In this document: positions 16,187 to 25,518 of the stretch, piece by piece
Position numbering within the stretch: the first letter of the stretch is position 1
How the letters are laid out: the number at the start of each line of letters is the position of its first letter
NCBI RefSeq assembly: GCF_018362775.1
Contig: NZ_JAGYXY010000001.1
Span: 263,126 to 327,125, forward strand
DNA: 64,000 nucleotides
DNA from: Alistipes montrealensis
GTDB lineage: Bacteria > Bacteroidota > Bacteroidia > Bacteroidales > Rikenellaceae
Reading direction: 5' to 3'
Notes under the pieces: generated by a model
What the model saw: the letters and a program-made list of their open reading frames with translations, nothing else
Databases searched by the model: none
Told to the model about the DNA's origin: nothing
Program-made: the position numbers and the translations under genes

Positions 16187-18562
16187 TTAATAAATCTGCA
16201 AGCCAATAACGCCGGCACGACTCTTATTAGTTGAATCTGCTCCTGCCTCAAAAGTTGCGGACGTAGAAATCGTAAGTGTGGACGTTGCCGTCAAACCTTT
16301 CAACTCAAACGTATAATAATCATTGTCTGACAACGTCATCGTATAAGTATTGGTGCTTCCCGCAAATCCACTATTAGCAGCAACATCTACAGAAGCCGGG
16401 GTCACACTGCCTCCATTATTTACACGCACATAAACCTTAGAGGGAACACCAGTCCAACCAACAGCATAAAACGAAAGTTTCTTATCACCCGTTACACCGA
16501 GAACCGGAGTTGTATATACACCGCTAGTCTTGCTTTTAGCCAGTTTCAAGAAAGTATACTCCGTTGTTTCTCCGTTCGGAACAACTTGAACGTTGAAATA
16601 CCAATAATCCGTCTTCGAATCGAATGCGTCCTTCGTGTATAAATTCGGCATCCAGCTATAATTTCCCTTCGTATCTTCACCGCTCGACTTGGCCGCCTGC
16701 TTCAAATCTACCGAAGTCGTGGCAACAGCCGCTGCTCCTTCTGAAGCAGCTACATAGAGGGTCAGCGTAGCCGATTTGGCAGCACCGTCGTTAGCTTTTG
16801 CCGTAACGGGAACCGAATTCGCACCAACCGTACCGAGCGTAAACTGTGCGGCATCCGTACCTTCCGTTTTTGCAAACACCTTGTTCGAGCCGAGGTTACC
16901 TGCGGTGAATGCCACCTCGATCGTCTCGCCGTCGGCCTTGAAGGTTGCCGGAGCGGTCGCCGAGATATACGGTTCGGTCGAATTGACTGTAATCTCATGA
17001 GGGAAGATCTTGATTCGAGTGATATCGCCTGACTTCGAAGTACCTACGGCATAGCCCTTCACGACTACCGGGACATCAATATTCGCAGCGTCGGGCGTGT
17101 AGTACTGCACCGAGCCCTGCAAGGTAGCCTTATCGGCACCCTCGATCTCCAGGTTGAAATAGTTGCCGTCCTTGACGATAGTACCCTTGAGTGCGATCGG
17201 AATGCACTTGATGTTGGTTAGATAAGCCTGCACGTCAGCCACCGAGTAATCTGTAAAATTGTAGGTCCACGCATTGCCGGAGGAGACCTCGCTCACCGTA
17301 GCCGTCTTGCTGTCGAACTGCGGAATGCTGGTCGCGTTGTAAACGGTCACGTCGCCCGAGATGTTGATCTTGTCGCCCACCTTGACTTCGTTGCTGCCAT
17401 AGACCATCATCGAACCCGTCGCATCGGCGATCACATAGGCGATGTCGCTACGCGTAACGACCGTCACGCCCTCAAGTTCAAAAGTTCCTGCACCCGTAAT
17501 CTGGCCGATAGTTGTCTTCTCGGGATCGGGCTTCTCTTCCGGATCGAGTTCCGGACCGTTACCGCCTGCGAAAAGTTTGAAATCGTCGAGACGCAGGCCC
17601 TGGTGTCCTTCACCCGAAGAACCGGTAAAGATATAGGAATCGAAACGAACGGTGATCTTATCCGTCGAAACAGATGCCGGAATTTTGAAAGGAGCCGTGC
17701 AGAGATACCATGAACCCGCAGCTACCTTTTGGGTCGAGAAAACAACAGGCGCAAAGGTCTGGCCACCATCAGTACTTACCGAGAATTTGAGCGTGCCGCT
17801 GGTTACGTCGGTGAAAACCGGTCCATTGTCATAATTGCTCTGATCCAAAGCCGTGAAGGTAAACGTAAAGTTCTTGTCCGTACCGATGTTGATGTTATTT
17901 ATATTGAAAACCTGCGTGGTGCTTCCGACATAAACAATGGGAGTACCCGAAACTTCGTCCTTTTCATCGTCAGTAGGAAGATAGCTACCCTTGATATCGC
18001 GAACCGATGCATCGCCGCTATACGTAACCCCTGCCTGGTCAAGCGAGCCACCGCGCTGCCAGCCGGTATAATCTCCAACTTTCGGCTTAGAGGACGCCAA
18101 AGTACCGTCCGTACCGCAATTCTCGCTGTAAAGAGCATTGCCGGTCGGCACATCGTTGTCGCTCTGCACAACCTTGATCGTAGCCGTCCGCGTCAGGGGA
18201 ATACCCTCGAACGTGGAACGGGCAGTCAGCGTAAGTTCTGCAGTACGTTCCGCCGTAGCCTGACCGAGCGTAAAGGTCAGCGTCGTAGTGCCGGTTTTAC
18301 CCGACATGGCGCTGGGCGTGCACCACTGCGAGTCGCCCGCGTTTTTGAACGTCAAATCCCAGTCGCCTTTCGAAACGACCTCTACAGACTGTTCGAGCTT
18401 GCCTCCCGCAAGTTTACCGGCGATGGTCACGACCTCGCCGCCGTTCACGGTAATTTCGGGCATTCCCGAATAACCGTTGTCGTCATCGTCCGAGCATGCA
18501 GTGAAGGCTGTAATTGCCAACACCGAGCAGAACAATGTTTTCCAGAAATTTACTACTTTCAT
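16187..18562 (-). CDS. Large OB-fold/BACON surface lipoprotein
   Basis: 791 residues. Lipobox ITAFTAC (Cys23). Domains in order: a BACON-like domain (about 35-130), a choice-of-anchor/jelly-roll module (about 145-335, with LRLDDFKLF), a nucleic-acid-type OB fold (about 350-450, TIGQITGAGTFELEGVTVV onward) with a second OB-like part to about 540, a BACON-like domain (545-640) and a C-terminal beta module (about 660-791). I see no catalytic motif. OB folds of this kind recur beside secreted nucleases in Bacteroidota, so it is probably a ligand-binding surface protein. It is the first gene of the group ending at 9598. Confidence 0.75.
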   Translation of the reverse strand: MKVVNFWKTLFCSVLAITAFTACSDDDDNGYSGMPEITVNGGEVVTIAGKLAGGKLEQSVEVVSKGDWDLTFKNAGDSQWCTPSAMSGKTGTTTLTFTLGQATAERTAELTLTARSTFEGIPLTRTATIKVVQSDNDVPTGNALYSENCGTDGTLASSKPKVGDYTGWQRGGSLDQAGVTYSGDASVRDIKGSYLPTDDEKDEVSGTPIVYVGSTTQVFNINNINIGTDKNFTFTFTALDQSNYDNGPVFTDVTSGTLKFSVSTDGGQTFAPVVFSTQKVAAGSWYLCTAPFKIPASVSTDKITVRFDSYIFTGSSGEGHQGLRLDDFKLFAGGNGPELDPEEKPDPEKTTIGQITGAGTFELEGVTVVTRSDIAYVIADATGSMMVYGSNEVKVGDKINISGDVTVYNATSIPQFDSKTATVSEVSSGNAWTYNFTDYSVADVQAYLTNIKCIPIALKGTIVKDGNYFNLEIEGADKATLQGSVQYYTPDAANIDVPVVVKGYAVGTSKSGDITRIKIFPHEITVNSTEPYISATAPATFKADGETIEVAFTAGNLGSNKVFAKTEGTDAAQFTLGTVGANSVPVTAKANDGAAKSATLTLYVAASEGAAAVATTSVDLKQAAKSSGEDTKGNYSWMPNLYTKDAFDSKTDYWYFNVQVVPNGETTEYTFLKLAKSKTSGVYTTPVLGVTGDKKLSFYAVGWTGVPSKVYVRVNNGGSVTPASVDVAANSGFAGSTNTYTMTLSDNDYYTFELKGLTATSTLTISTSATFEAGADSTNKSRAGVIGLQIY

Positions 18563-18642
18563 AGAGTTGAGTGTTAGTTAAAAAATGTATTTTTTGTAGC
18601 CAAAATTATTCGAAATCATTACATAATAGTAATATTATGCCT

Positions 18643-18673
18643 CAAAGTTAAAATTATTTTCCGGACCATCAAA
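18643..18673 (-). promoter_or_regulatory. Promoter upstream of the nuclease/TonB gene group
   Basis: On the minus strand TTTG (18670-18673), a 19-base spacer and TAACTTTG (18643-18650) match the phylum consensus. The leader would be about 70 bases before the ATG at 18562. A second TAATTTTG box at 18601-18608 lacks a partner. Confidence 0.7.
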
Positions 18674-18759
18674 GGTTTGTAACACTCTTTTAATAATCAG
18701 ATCGGTCCAATTTACAACCTTTTTTAACTCCTGCCGACAGTTCGCCGGTGAGGACAGAA

Positions 18760-18794
18760 GACCCGGAACATGCTCATCGGGCATACTCCGGGTC
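18760..18794 (-). other. Hairpin after the mltG operon
   Basis: GACCCGGA (18760-18767) pairs with TCCGGGTC (18787-18794), with an inner ATGC/GCAT pair. It follows the stop at 18812 on the minus strand but has no clear T-run, so a terminator role is uncertain. Confidence 0.45.
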
Positions 18795-18811
18795 CAGTAG
18801 TATTCGGTTAA

Positions 18812-19279
18812 TCAGCGTATTCTGTCGGCAGCGCGCACCAGCAATTCGTCGCGGAAAATCGCACGGGCCGCCAGATAGGCAAACAGCAAGCAGACCAACG
18901 GCAGCACAATGGCGGGTCGAAAGCCCTGGGTGTGGAACGTCAGGTCGGAAAAGACCCTCCAGCTCAGGAAGTAGTAGACGCCTTCCATGATCGCGGAGCC
19001 CAGCAACAGCACCATTTCCACCACGCAAAGGCGGAGTTGCAGCAAACGGCGGCGGAACAGGAAAATCGTAACCAGCGGCAGCGCGCAGGCCAGCGCCAGC
19101 AATACCCCCATATAAAGGGTGGACTGAACGACTGCGCCGTCGGTGGTTTTCAGCCCGAAGGCGTAGAGTCCGAATTCCCCGGCATCGCCCGCAAACCATG
19201 CCAGCCCCGCAAAAAGCGTCACGGCCATAAGTGCCGAAATGACAAGCAAATAAAGCGTTTGGATTCGTTGTATCATCAT
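18812..19279 (-). CDS. DUF4293 membrane protein
   Basis: 155 residues with four hydrophobic segments, opening with MIQRIQTLYLLV, typical of DUF4293, a family I know only from Bacteroidota. Function unknown. It is the last gene of a five-gene minus-strand operon; its start directly abuts the stop of the GT2 gene. Confidence 0.82.
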   Translation of the reverse strand: MMIQRIQTLYLLVISALMAVTLFAGLAWFAGDAGEFGLYAFGLKTTDGAVVQSTLYMGVLLALACALPLVTIFLFRRRLLQLRLCVVEMVLLLGSAIMEGVYYFLSWRVFSDLTFHTQGFRPAIVLPLVCLLFAYLAARAIFRDELLVRAADRIR

Positions 19280-20236
19280 TTACAAAGTTTTGTCGATCAA
19301 ATATTTGTTCCGCTCGGAGGATCCTCTGTTGATCAATTCGCCCAAAAATCCGGCCAAAAACAACTGAACGCCGAGAATTACGGCTAAAATCGCCAGATAA
19401 AACAGCGGCTGGTCCGCAACGGGCCTCAGCGGCAGGCCGTGGGACTGTTTCCAAAGTTTTTCGGCGATGATCCACACGGTCGTTCCGCCGCCGAGCAGGA
19501 ACATCAGCGTCCCGAGGCTCCCGAAGAAGTACATCGGCGAACGCCCGAAATGAGTCATGAACAGCACCGTGATCAGGTCCAGATACCCTTTTACCGTACG
19601 TTCGAGGCCGAATTTCGAACAACCGTATTTGCGGGCATGATGGTCCACGACCTTTTCTCCGATACGGCCGAAGCCGGCCTTCTTGGCCAGGATCGGTATA
19701 AACCGGTGCATTTCGCCGTAGACCTCGATGGCCTTCACCACCTTGCGGCGATAGGCTTTGAGCCCGCAGTTGAAATCGTGCAGTTTGATGCCCGATACGG
19801 TCCGTGCCGTCCAGTTGAAGAACTTGCTGGGCCAGCGCTTGCCGATCGGGTCGTGGCGCTGTTTCTTCCACCCCGACACGAGGTCATAGCCCTCTTCGAG
19901 GACCATGCGCCGCAGTTCGGGAATTTCGTCGGGCGAATCCTGCAAATCGGCGTCCATCGTGATGACCACCTCGCCTTCCGCCGCTGCGAATCCACAGTAA
20001 AGAGCTGCGGATTTGCCGTAATTGCGGGCAAAACTGATGCCCCGGATTGCCGGATACTGCGCCTTGAGGCGTTCGACCTCCTCCCACGAGCCGTCCGACG
20101 AACCGTCGTCGATCAGAATAACCTCGTACGAGAACCCGTTTTCACGCATCACACGGTCGATCCATGCCACCAACTCGGGCAGGGACTCCGCTTCGTTGTA
20201 AAGCGGTACGACGACCGATATATCCAGTTTATTCAT
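19280..20236 (-). CDS. GT2 polyprenyl-phosphate glycosyltransferase (GtrB/DPM1-like)
   Basis: 318 residues. An N-terminal GT-A domain (about 5-225) carries SVVVPLYNEAESLPEL, the DDGSSDGS nucleotide site and the MDADLQDSP metal site, followed by two C-terminal membrane helices (about 235-300). This is the GtrB/DPM1 layout, which moves a sugar from a nucleotide donor to undecaprenyl phosphate on the inner face of the membrane. It lies 2 bases after the DUF4199 gene in the mltG-tsaC operon. Confidence 0.9.
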   Translation of the reverse strand: MNKLDISVVVPLYNEAESLPELVAWIDRVMRENGFSYEVILIDDGSSDGSWEEVERLKAQYPAIRGISFARNYGKSAALYCGFAAAEGEVVITMDADLQDSPDEIPELRRMVLEEGYDLVSGWKKQRHDPIGKRWPSKFFNWTARTVSGIKLHDFNCGLKAYRRKVVKAIEVYGEMHRFIPILAKKAGFGRIGEKVVDHHARKYGCSKFGLERTVKGYLDLITVLFMTHFGRSPMYFFGSLGTLMFLLGGGTTVWIIAEKLWKQSHGLPLRPVADQPLFYLAILAVILGVQLFLAGFLGELINRGSSERNKYLIDKTL

Positions 20237-20238
20237 TC

Positions 20239-20754
20239 CTATTCGTTAGTGCCTTCCGAAAAGACATCGGGATCGCGCTTGGTAAAAGCCGCAATAAACA
20301 GACCGAAAAAGCCGCCCTTGATGACCGAGCCGAACATACCACTGAAAATCTGCACCAGCGGCGACCGCATCAGTTTCATCATCAGTTCGATCTGGTCGGC
20401 CGTATAGAAGCCCGTATTCTCCAGCATGGCGATCGACGGAGTTATCATCGCCTCGTACTTGGCCTCGAAAAACCAGTTGACGGCGACGCCCATGAAAGCG
20501 CCCTCAATAAACCCGGCGCAAAGCATCACGCAGACCATAAAGCCCAGGCACTGTCCATAGCTGTATCCCTTGGCTCCGTACTCGGCCACACGGCGTTTGG
20601 TGAAATAGCCCAGCAGCAGTACGAACACGACCAGCGACAAAAGCGACAACAGCCTGTTCTGCACATAAAAGCCCAGTACGTCGAAAAGGATGGCGACCAA
20701 GGCCATGATTACGCCATATCGCGCGGCCTCGTTCCAGAAATTGTTCTTCTTCAT
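20239..20754 (-). CDS. DUF4199 membrane protein
   Basis: 171 residues, four hydrophobic segments, with the Bacteroidota DUF4199 pattern (short charged N-terminus, AKGYSYGQCLGFMV loop before helix 3). Function unknown. It lies between tsaC and a polyprenyl-phosphate glycosyltransferase in the same operon. Confidence 0.8.
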   Translation of the reverse strand: MKKNNFWNEAARYGVIMALVAILFDVLGFYVQNRLLSLLSLVVFVLLLGYFTKRRVAEYGAKGYSYGQCLGFMVCVMLCAGFIEGAFMGVAVNWFFEAKYEAMITPSIAMLENTGFYTADQIELMMKLMRSPLVQIFSGMFGSVIKGGFFGLFIAAFTKRDPDVFSEGTNE

Positions 20755-20777
20755 TTTGTATCGATCATTTTATCAAT

Positions 20778-21380
20778 CTATTGCAGTTCTCCCTTGCCCT
20801 CGCGCAGGATTTCCGGCTCATTGTCCGTCAGGTCCACGATCGTCGTGGGAATATTGTCGCCGATACCGCCGTCGATGACCAGCGCCACTTCGCGGCCGTA
20901 TCGTTCGTGGATCAGTTCGGGATCGGTCGTGTACTCCACCACCTCGTCGTCGTCCTTGACCGACGTTGTAATCATCGGACACCCCAACGCCCCGACCACA
21001 GCCCGTGCAATCGGGCTGGCGGGAATGCGGATACCGATCGTACGACGCCGCTCGAGGGCTTTATCCGGAATGCGCGCCGAAGCGGCCAGCACGAAGGTAA
21101 ACGGCCCGGGCAGGTTGCGTTTCAGGATTTTGAAGACGGCATTGTCCACCCGGCAGTACTCCGCGACCTGGGCGATACTTTCGAAAACCACGGTAAATTC
21201 CCCGTTCCCCTTGCCTTTGATGCGGCGCAGCCGTTCGATGGCCTTCGGCGAACGCAGCGAACAGCCGAAAGCATAGACGCTGTCGGTGGGATAAATAATG
21301 ATTTCATCCCGCTCCAGGGCGTCTACGACGCGCTGCAACTCCTTCTCCGAAGGATTCTGTTCGTATATCTTCGCAAGCAT
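20778..21380 (-). CDS. tsaC: L-threonylcarbamoyladenylate synthase (YrdC/Sua5 domain)
   Basis: 200 residues, one YrdC domain. Landmarks are the IIIYPTDSVYAFGCS substrate loop, the lysine-rich RRIKGKGNG, NLPGPFTFVL and the GIRIPASP segment. It makes threonylcarbamoyl-AMP from threonine, bicarbonate and ATP for the t6A37 modification of ANN-decoding tRNAs in the cytoplasm. The C-terminal Sua5 domain is absent, so the short TsaC form is meant. It starts 21 bases after mltG. Confidence 0.92.
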   Translation of the reverse strand: MLAKIYEQNPSEKELQRVVDALERDEIIIYPTDSVYAFGCSLRSPKAIERLRRIKGKGNGEFTVVFESIAQVAEYCRVDNAVFKILKRNLPGPFTFVLAASARIPDKALERRRTIGIRIPASPIARAVVGALGCPMITTSVKDDDEVVEYTTDPELIHERYGREVALVIDGGIGDNIPTTIVDLTDNEPEILREGKGELQ

Positions 21381-21401
21381 GGGATGACAAAGATACGAAA
21401 A

Positions 21402-22415
21402 TTATTTAATCTTGCGCCGATTAAGTTCGTCGCTGTATGCCCGTGCGTTCTTATTGTGTTCACTCAGGGTTTTGGCGAAATTGTGGTAACCGTCGAACTC
21501 GGGCCGCGCACAGAAGAAGATATAGTCGTGTTTCTCGTAGTCGAGCACGGCGTCGATGGCGTTTTTCCCCGGCATGCAGATGGGCGAAGGCGGCAACCCC
21601 TTATTCACATAGGTATTATAGGGTGAATCGTATTTCAGGTGTCTGTAAAGGATGCGGCGCAGTCCGAAGTCCTGCATGGCATACTTTACCGTCGGGTCGG
21701 CCTGCAGCTTGATATCTTTGTTCAGGCGGTTGATGTAAACCCCCGCCACACGGGGCATCTCGTCGGTCTTGCGTGTCTCCTCGTAGACGATCGACGCCAG
21801 GGTCATCACCTCCAGCCGGCTCAGTCCGCTGCGCTTGCGTTTGTCGTCGCGCCCGGAGGTCCAGAAACGGTCGTATTCGCGCTTCATGCGCTTCACGAAC
21901 TCTTCGGGCGTCACCGTCCAATACAATTCGTAGGTATCGGGAATAAACATTGAAAAGAGCGTCACGCTGTCGAACCCGACCTCTTCGGCCAGTTCTTTCG
22001 AGGTCAGCGCCTGCATGATAGCCGTGGAATCGGCGTCGATCTGCCGGGCGAGTTTCTGCGCCAACTGCGCCGGAATGCGCACGTTGTTGATCGCCACCCG
22101 CACAGGGGTCTGCAACCCCAACTTGAGCATACGCGCAATTTCGACGACGCTCATGCCGCGTTTGAGGACATAACGGCCGGGCTTGAAGGTTTCACCCAGG
22201 TTGATCCGGCGGGCATAGGCATCGAACGCCCGGTGGTGTTTGATCTGCGGCAGCAGCGAATCCACGACCTGCGCGTAGTCCGCACGGCTGCTCACATACA
22301 GGTCGCGTTCCGCAACTACCGCATTCCCATAGAATTGCTGCCGCGCGACGAAGGCCGCGACGACCGCCAGGACGAGCACTGCCAGCAGGCTCCGGAGCAA
22401 TATTTTCTTACGCAT
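21402..22415 (-). CDS. mltG: Endolytic peptidoglycan transglycosylase MltG
   Basis: 337 residues with a single N-terminal membrane anchor (about 5-25) and a YceG/MltG domain. The catalytic Glu lies in LASIVYEET, followed by VAGVYINRL and KLQADPTVKYAM, all typical. It cuts nascent glycan strands at the inner membrane and so limits strand length. The frame is open upstream to 22514, but the ATG at 22415 gives the correct membrane-anchor start. It leads the mltG-tsaC-DUF4199-GT2-DUF4293 operon. A -7-like TACCTTCG (22433-22440, minus strand) lies close upstream. Confidence 0.92.
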   Translation of the reverse strand: MRKKILLRSLLAVLVLAVVAAFVARQQFYGNAVVAERDLYVSSRADYAQVVDSLLPQIKHHRAFDAYARRINLGETFKPGRYVLKRGMSVVEIARMLKLGLQTPVRVAINNVRIPAQLAQKLARQIDADSTAIMQALTSKELAEEVGFDSVTLFSMFIPDTYELYWTVTPEEFVKRMKREYDRFWTSGRDDKRKRSGLSRLEVMTLASIVYEETRKTDEMPRVAGVYINRLNKDIKLQADPTVKYAMQDFGLRRILYRHLKYDSPYNTYVNKGLPPSPICMPGKNAIDAVLDYEKHDYIFFCARPEFDGYHNFAKTLSEHNKNARAYSDELNRRKIK

Positions 22416-22558
22416 TCGGCAATATTTTTTTGCGAAGGTAATAAAAAAATATACGATTTCATCGTCCCGGCGTCGTCCGGCCGGGAAACAACCGGGCGCG
22501 CAGCGCCGAATCACACCGTCCCGAAAAAAAATATTTTCACTGCTGCGAATTGTTTTTT

Positions 22559-22589
22559 CTTGATTCTTAGTTTTTTATCCATATATTTG
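22559..22589 (+). promoter_or_regulatory. Promoter of the LruC lipoprotein gene
   Basis: CTTG at 22559-22562 (one mismatch to TTTG), a 19-base spacer and TATATTTG at 22582-22589; the ATG follows at 22629. Confidence 0.6.
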
Positions 22590-22628
22590 CAGGGTAATAG
22601 CCACTGCATCATTCTGAATTCTGAAAAT

Positions 22629-24578
22629 ATGAAACACCAGTCTACCCTACTGTTTCTGGGGGCATGCGCTCTTCTGGCAGCAGGTTGCGTCAAAGAGCCG
22701 AATTCCAATCGCACCCCTTCGGGTCCCGACGACTACTTCGATTTCAAAATCGATCAGCAGGTCGCCTTGTCGGTCGATTACGGCTTCCCCAATAAAGACT
22801 ACGCCGTCCTGTTCGAACTCTACGATCAGGACCCGATGACCGAAAACGCGGCAGGCGAAAGCGTCAAACGGGACATCGAACCCATCTACCGCGGAACCAC
22901 CGACGGTTCGGGCAAATTCTCCGCCGACATCCAGGCGCTCTCCAGCCTCTCGAAAGTGTGGCTCTACTCGGATTATCCGGGAACGCTCTCCCCTGTCGAA
23001 CTGGAAATCGAGGACAACCGAATCACGTACAGCCAAAAGGCTTATGTCGCGCAGCTCCGCACAAAAGGCACGCGGGCCGTCACGGGTAACAAACACACCT
23101 ACCCCGACGGATGGCTTACGCTGGGCGACTGGGACCAGTACGGAACCCCCGACTACCTGGAGCCCGAGCGAACCATGCCGTCGGCCGGTACGCTGTACGA
23201 CATCAACGAGGTGTTCGTCAAACGCAACGACATGCGCAAACTGAAAGAACGCTACCCCGAATTTTTCGCCGACGGGCTCAGTTCGGACCTCCGGATCGTC
23301 AAGCCGACGAAGGTCTATCTGGTATTCATCAACAGTACGGCAGCCTGGCGGAATACCGTGGGTTACTACACCTACCCCACCGGGCAGGAACCGCAGAGCG
23401 CAGCCGAACTCCAGCGGGTTCTGGTCTTTCCCGATGCGTCGCCGTTCGTAAAGAAAATCGGCGCCACAACGGCGCGCGGCGCACTGGCCGGCGGCGACCG
23501 GGTCCAACTCAAATACTGGGACGGTGAAAAGTTCAACGACGAGTTCCCCGCGGGAGTTTCGATCGGCTGGTGGCTCGAAGGAATGGGATTCAACGCCAAC
23601 ACCGGCAACATCGCCATCCAGAACAAAGGACAGTTCAGCAGGTTCTCCACCGACCACCTGAATACCGACGGCGAAAGGCGCACCATCGCGCTGCTCGATC
23701 CCCAGAGCCGGAAAATCGTGGCAATCGGCTTTGAGGACAACCTCGACCTGCGCTACAACGACGCGACCTTCTACCTCGAAGTCGAGGAAGACGGGGCCAT
23801 CGACGGCAACATCCCCGAACTGCCCGACGACGGCAACGGCCCGTCCGACGAGGAAAACTATGTCAAAACCGACGGATTCCTGATGTTCGAAGACCTGTGG
23901 CCCTATGCCGGCGACTACGACATGAACGACGTGATGATCAAGTACAGCAGCAAGGTCTACAAGCACATCCTGAACAATTCGGTATACAGGATCGAAACCG
24001 AGTATACGCCCTGCCATAACGGCGGCAAGATTCAGTCGGGATTCGGCGTTCAACTGACGAACCTCGCTCCGGATGCCGTCCATAAAGTCACCGCCACAGG
24101 CGCCATTCCGTCGCAATATATGCAGGGGCAGCCGCTCGAACCGGGACAAAAACATCCGACGGTCCTCCTGTTCGACGACATTCAGCCTGTCCTCGACAAC
24201 AAAATATCCGTGACATTCGAACTCAACGACGTGATCGAGTCCACCGTAACGCCGCCTTTCAATCCGTTCATTTTCGTCGAATCGGACAAGATTCGCGGCA
24301 AGGAGGTGCACCTGGTGAAGCACATGCCTACCGACAAGGCCGATCCGAGCCTTTTCGGCACGGGACACGACGGGTCGAAGCCAAGCCAAAACCTCTACTA
24401 TGTGCTGGCGAAGAACGACACGCAATATCCGTTTGCGCTGAACATGCCTTTCCTGGAGAATATTCCGATCCCCGACGAAGGCGTGAAGATCGACGACTCC
24501 TACCCCAAATTCCGCAGTTGGGTGGAATCGGATGGCAAGACCAATAAAGACTGGTATCTCTATCCGGCCAAAAAATAG
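22629..24578 (+). CDS. LruC-domain lipoprotein
   Basis: 649 residues. Lipobox LLAAGC (Cys20). The N-terminal 400 residues are a beta-rich region with no family I recognise; the C-terminal part (about 410-640) is an LruC domain, marked by FEDLWPYAGDYDMNDVMI, where the Asp/Asn-rich loop could bind calcium. LruC-domain proteins are cell-surface proteins of Bacteroidota and Leptospira with unclear function. The frame is open upstream to 22233, but the ATG at 22629 has the signal peptide and promoter. Confidence 0.85.
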   Translation: MKHQSTLLFLGACALLAAGCVKEPNSNRTPSGPDDYFDFKIDQQVALSVDYGFPNKDYAVLFELYDQDPMTENAAGESVKRDIEPIYRGTTDGSGKFSADIQALSSLSKVWLYSDYPGTLSPVELEIEDNRITYSQKAYVAQLRTKGTRAVTGNKHTYPDGWLTLGDWDQYGTPDYLEPERTMPSAGTLYDINEVFVKRNDMRKLKERYPEFFADGLSSDLRIVKPTKVYLVFINSTAAWRNTVGYYTYPTGQEPQSAAELQRVLVFPDASPFVKKIGATTARGALAGGDRVQLKYWDGEKFNDEFPAGVSIGWWLEGMGFNANTGNIAIQNKGQFSRFSTDHLNTDGERRTIALLDPQSRKIVAIGFEDNLDLRYNDATFYLEVEEDGAIDGNIPELPDDGNGPSDEENYVKTDGFLMFEDLWPYAGDYDMNDVMIKYSSKVYKHILNNSVYRIETEYTPCHNGGKIQSGFGVQLTNLAPDAVHKVTATGAIPSQYMQGQPLEPGQKHPTVLLFDDIQPVLDNKISVTFELNDVIESTVTPPFNPFIFVESDKIRGKEVHLVKHMPTDKADPSLFGTGHDGSKPSQNLYYVLAKNDTQYPFALNMPFLENIPIPDEGVKIDDSYPKFRSWVESDGKTNKDWYLYPAKK

Positions 24579-24595
24579 GATGGATTTGAATCTGA

Positions 24596-24629
24596 AAAAA
24601 GTCCCGGGCAGGCTTGCCCGGGACTTTTT
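24596..24629 (+). terminator. Terminator of the LruC gene
   Basis: A perfect 15 bp stem AAAAAGTCCCGGGCA / TGCCCGGGACTTTTT with a 4-base loop, 18 bases after the stop. Confidence 0.9.
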
Positions 24630-24716
24630 ATTTGCCATGACCTACCGAAACCACCCTGCGAAATACCCTGGCAAAGAAAGAAATACGATTCCGGCAAAGA
24701 AAATATTCCCGATGTG

Positions 24717-24748
24717 TTTGCGGGGATGATAAAATTTTCCTACTTTTG
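24717..24748 (+). promoter_or_regulatory. Promoter of the SRP RNA
   Basis: TTTG at 24717-24720, a 20-base spacer and TACTTTTG at 24741-24748, ending about 6 bases before the RNA 5' end. Confidence 0.75.
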
Positions 24749-24753
24749 TCCCC

Positions 24754-24849
24754 GGGTGAGTCTTATACGACCAGCTCCTACAGAATCCCCCAGGCGAGGA
24801 ATCGAGCAAGGGTATGTGGTCGTAGCGGTGCGATGTAAGTAGCTCACCC
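24754..24849 (+). ncRNA. ffs: Signal recognition particle RNA (small bacterial type)
   Basis: About 96 nt. The ends pair (GGGTGAG at 24754-24760 with CTCACCC at 24843-24849). The apical part carries the conserved SRP domain IV pattern: CAGG and AGCA forming the symmetric loop, closed by a GGAA tetraloop within CAGGCGAGGAATCGAGCA (24791-24808). This is the binding site of Ffh. A consensus promoter precedes it and an intrinsic terminator follows, so boundaries are good to within a few bases. Confidence 0.88.
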
Positions 24850-24858
24850 TTTTTCTAT

Positions 24859-24896
24859 AACAGCGTTTGACTCGATGAGTTAAACGCTGTTTTTTG
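24859..24896 (+). terminator. Terminator of the SRP RNA
   Basis: AACAGCGTTT pairs with AAACGCTGTT, with an inner ACTC/GAGT stem, followed by a T-run. Confidence 0.85.
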
Positions 24897-24941
24897 CAAT
24901 GGACATGAAGGTCATAACCGTCGTATGAAAAGGCTTCATTT

Positions 24942-25494
24942 TCAACATACGAAAATTCCCCAACTCAGTACCGTATGCGCATAGAATTCAGCCTCACCCT
25001 GCACCACATCGGTCAGCTTGGGCTCTTGATCGACCGGATAAGCACGTTCGAAAACTCTTATGACGCTGCTGTTCAGTTGTAACCTATCATTGGCAATGTA
25101 TTGGAAATATTTCTTTTCCTGCGGGCTGATCTGCACGTAAAAGACATTGCATCTTGGTAACAATACGTTTCGGTTTTTCCATAAAACATTTAGTGGAAAA
25201 CTATTCCGATAAAGATCCGGATTTAAGAATCACATCACGCGGAAAAACAATCGTCCAATCGCCATCCACTGCCGTAGTAGTCGTAAGGTCAATATATCCG
25301 ACATAGTCATCCGGCTTCAATAAGTACTGTTTGCCGCCAGCATTGTTGAATACATTGCTATCGATAAAATAGAACCGCAATTTATCCCACACCGCCGGTT
25401 TTCCACCGATCGGACCTGTAATTTTCTCAACAGCGCCAATTTCCTTATAAAAGTCCATTGTGGAAGCCAATAATACTATTTGCAGAAAACACAA
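24942..25494 (-). pseudogene. Frameshifted gene of unknown family
   Basis: Two open frames join with a frame change near 25210-25235. The first (25494 to 25201) runs from about MDFYKEIGAVEKITG to FPRDVILKSG. The second frame, open from about 25233 to 24942, continues as NPDLYRNSFPLNV, ISPQEKKYFQYI and QEPKLTDVVQGEAEFY. Both are protein-like in composition and the junction reads well as FPRDV then FLNPDLY, so one gene broken by a small indel is likely. The pattern loosely recalls the C-terminal part of DUF4249 lipoproteins, but this is tentative. Upstream, 25483-25563 may hold a further 5' remnant. Confidence 0.5.
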
Positions 25495-25518
25495 ATATCA
25501 ACAATTACACAAATCTCG

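Noticed and set aside
22233..22628. Upstream extension of the LruC gene frame
   Set aside because: It overlaps mltG on the other strand. The ATG at 22629 has a lipoprotein signal and follows a promoter.
24754..24849. tRNA or 6S RNA
   Set aside because: The GGAA-capped domain IV and the CAGG/AGCA loop identify SRP RNA. No anticodon or T-loop pattern is present.
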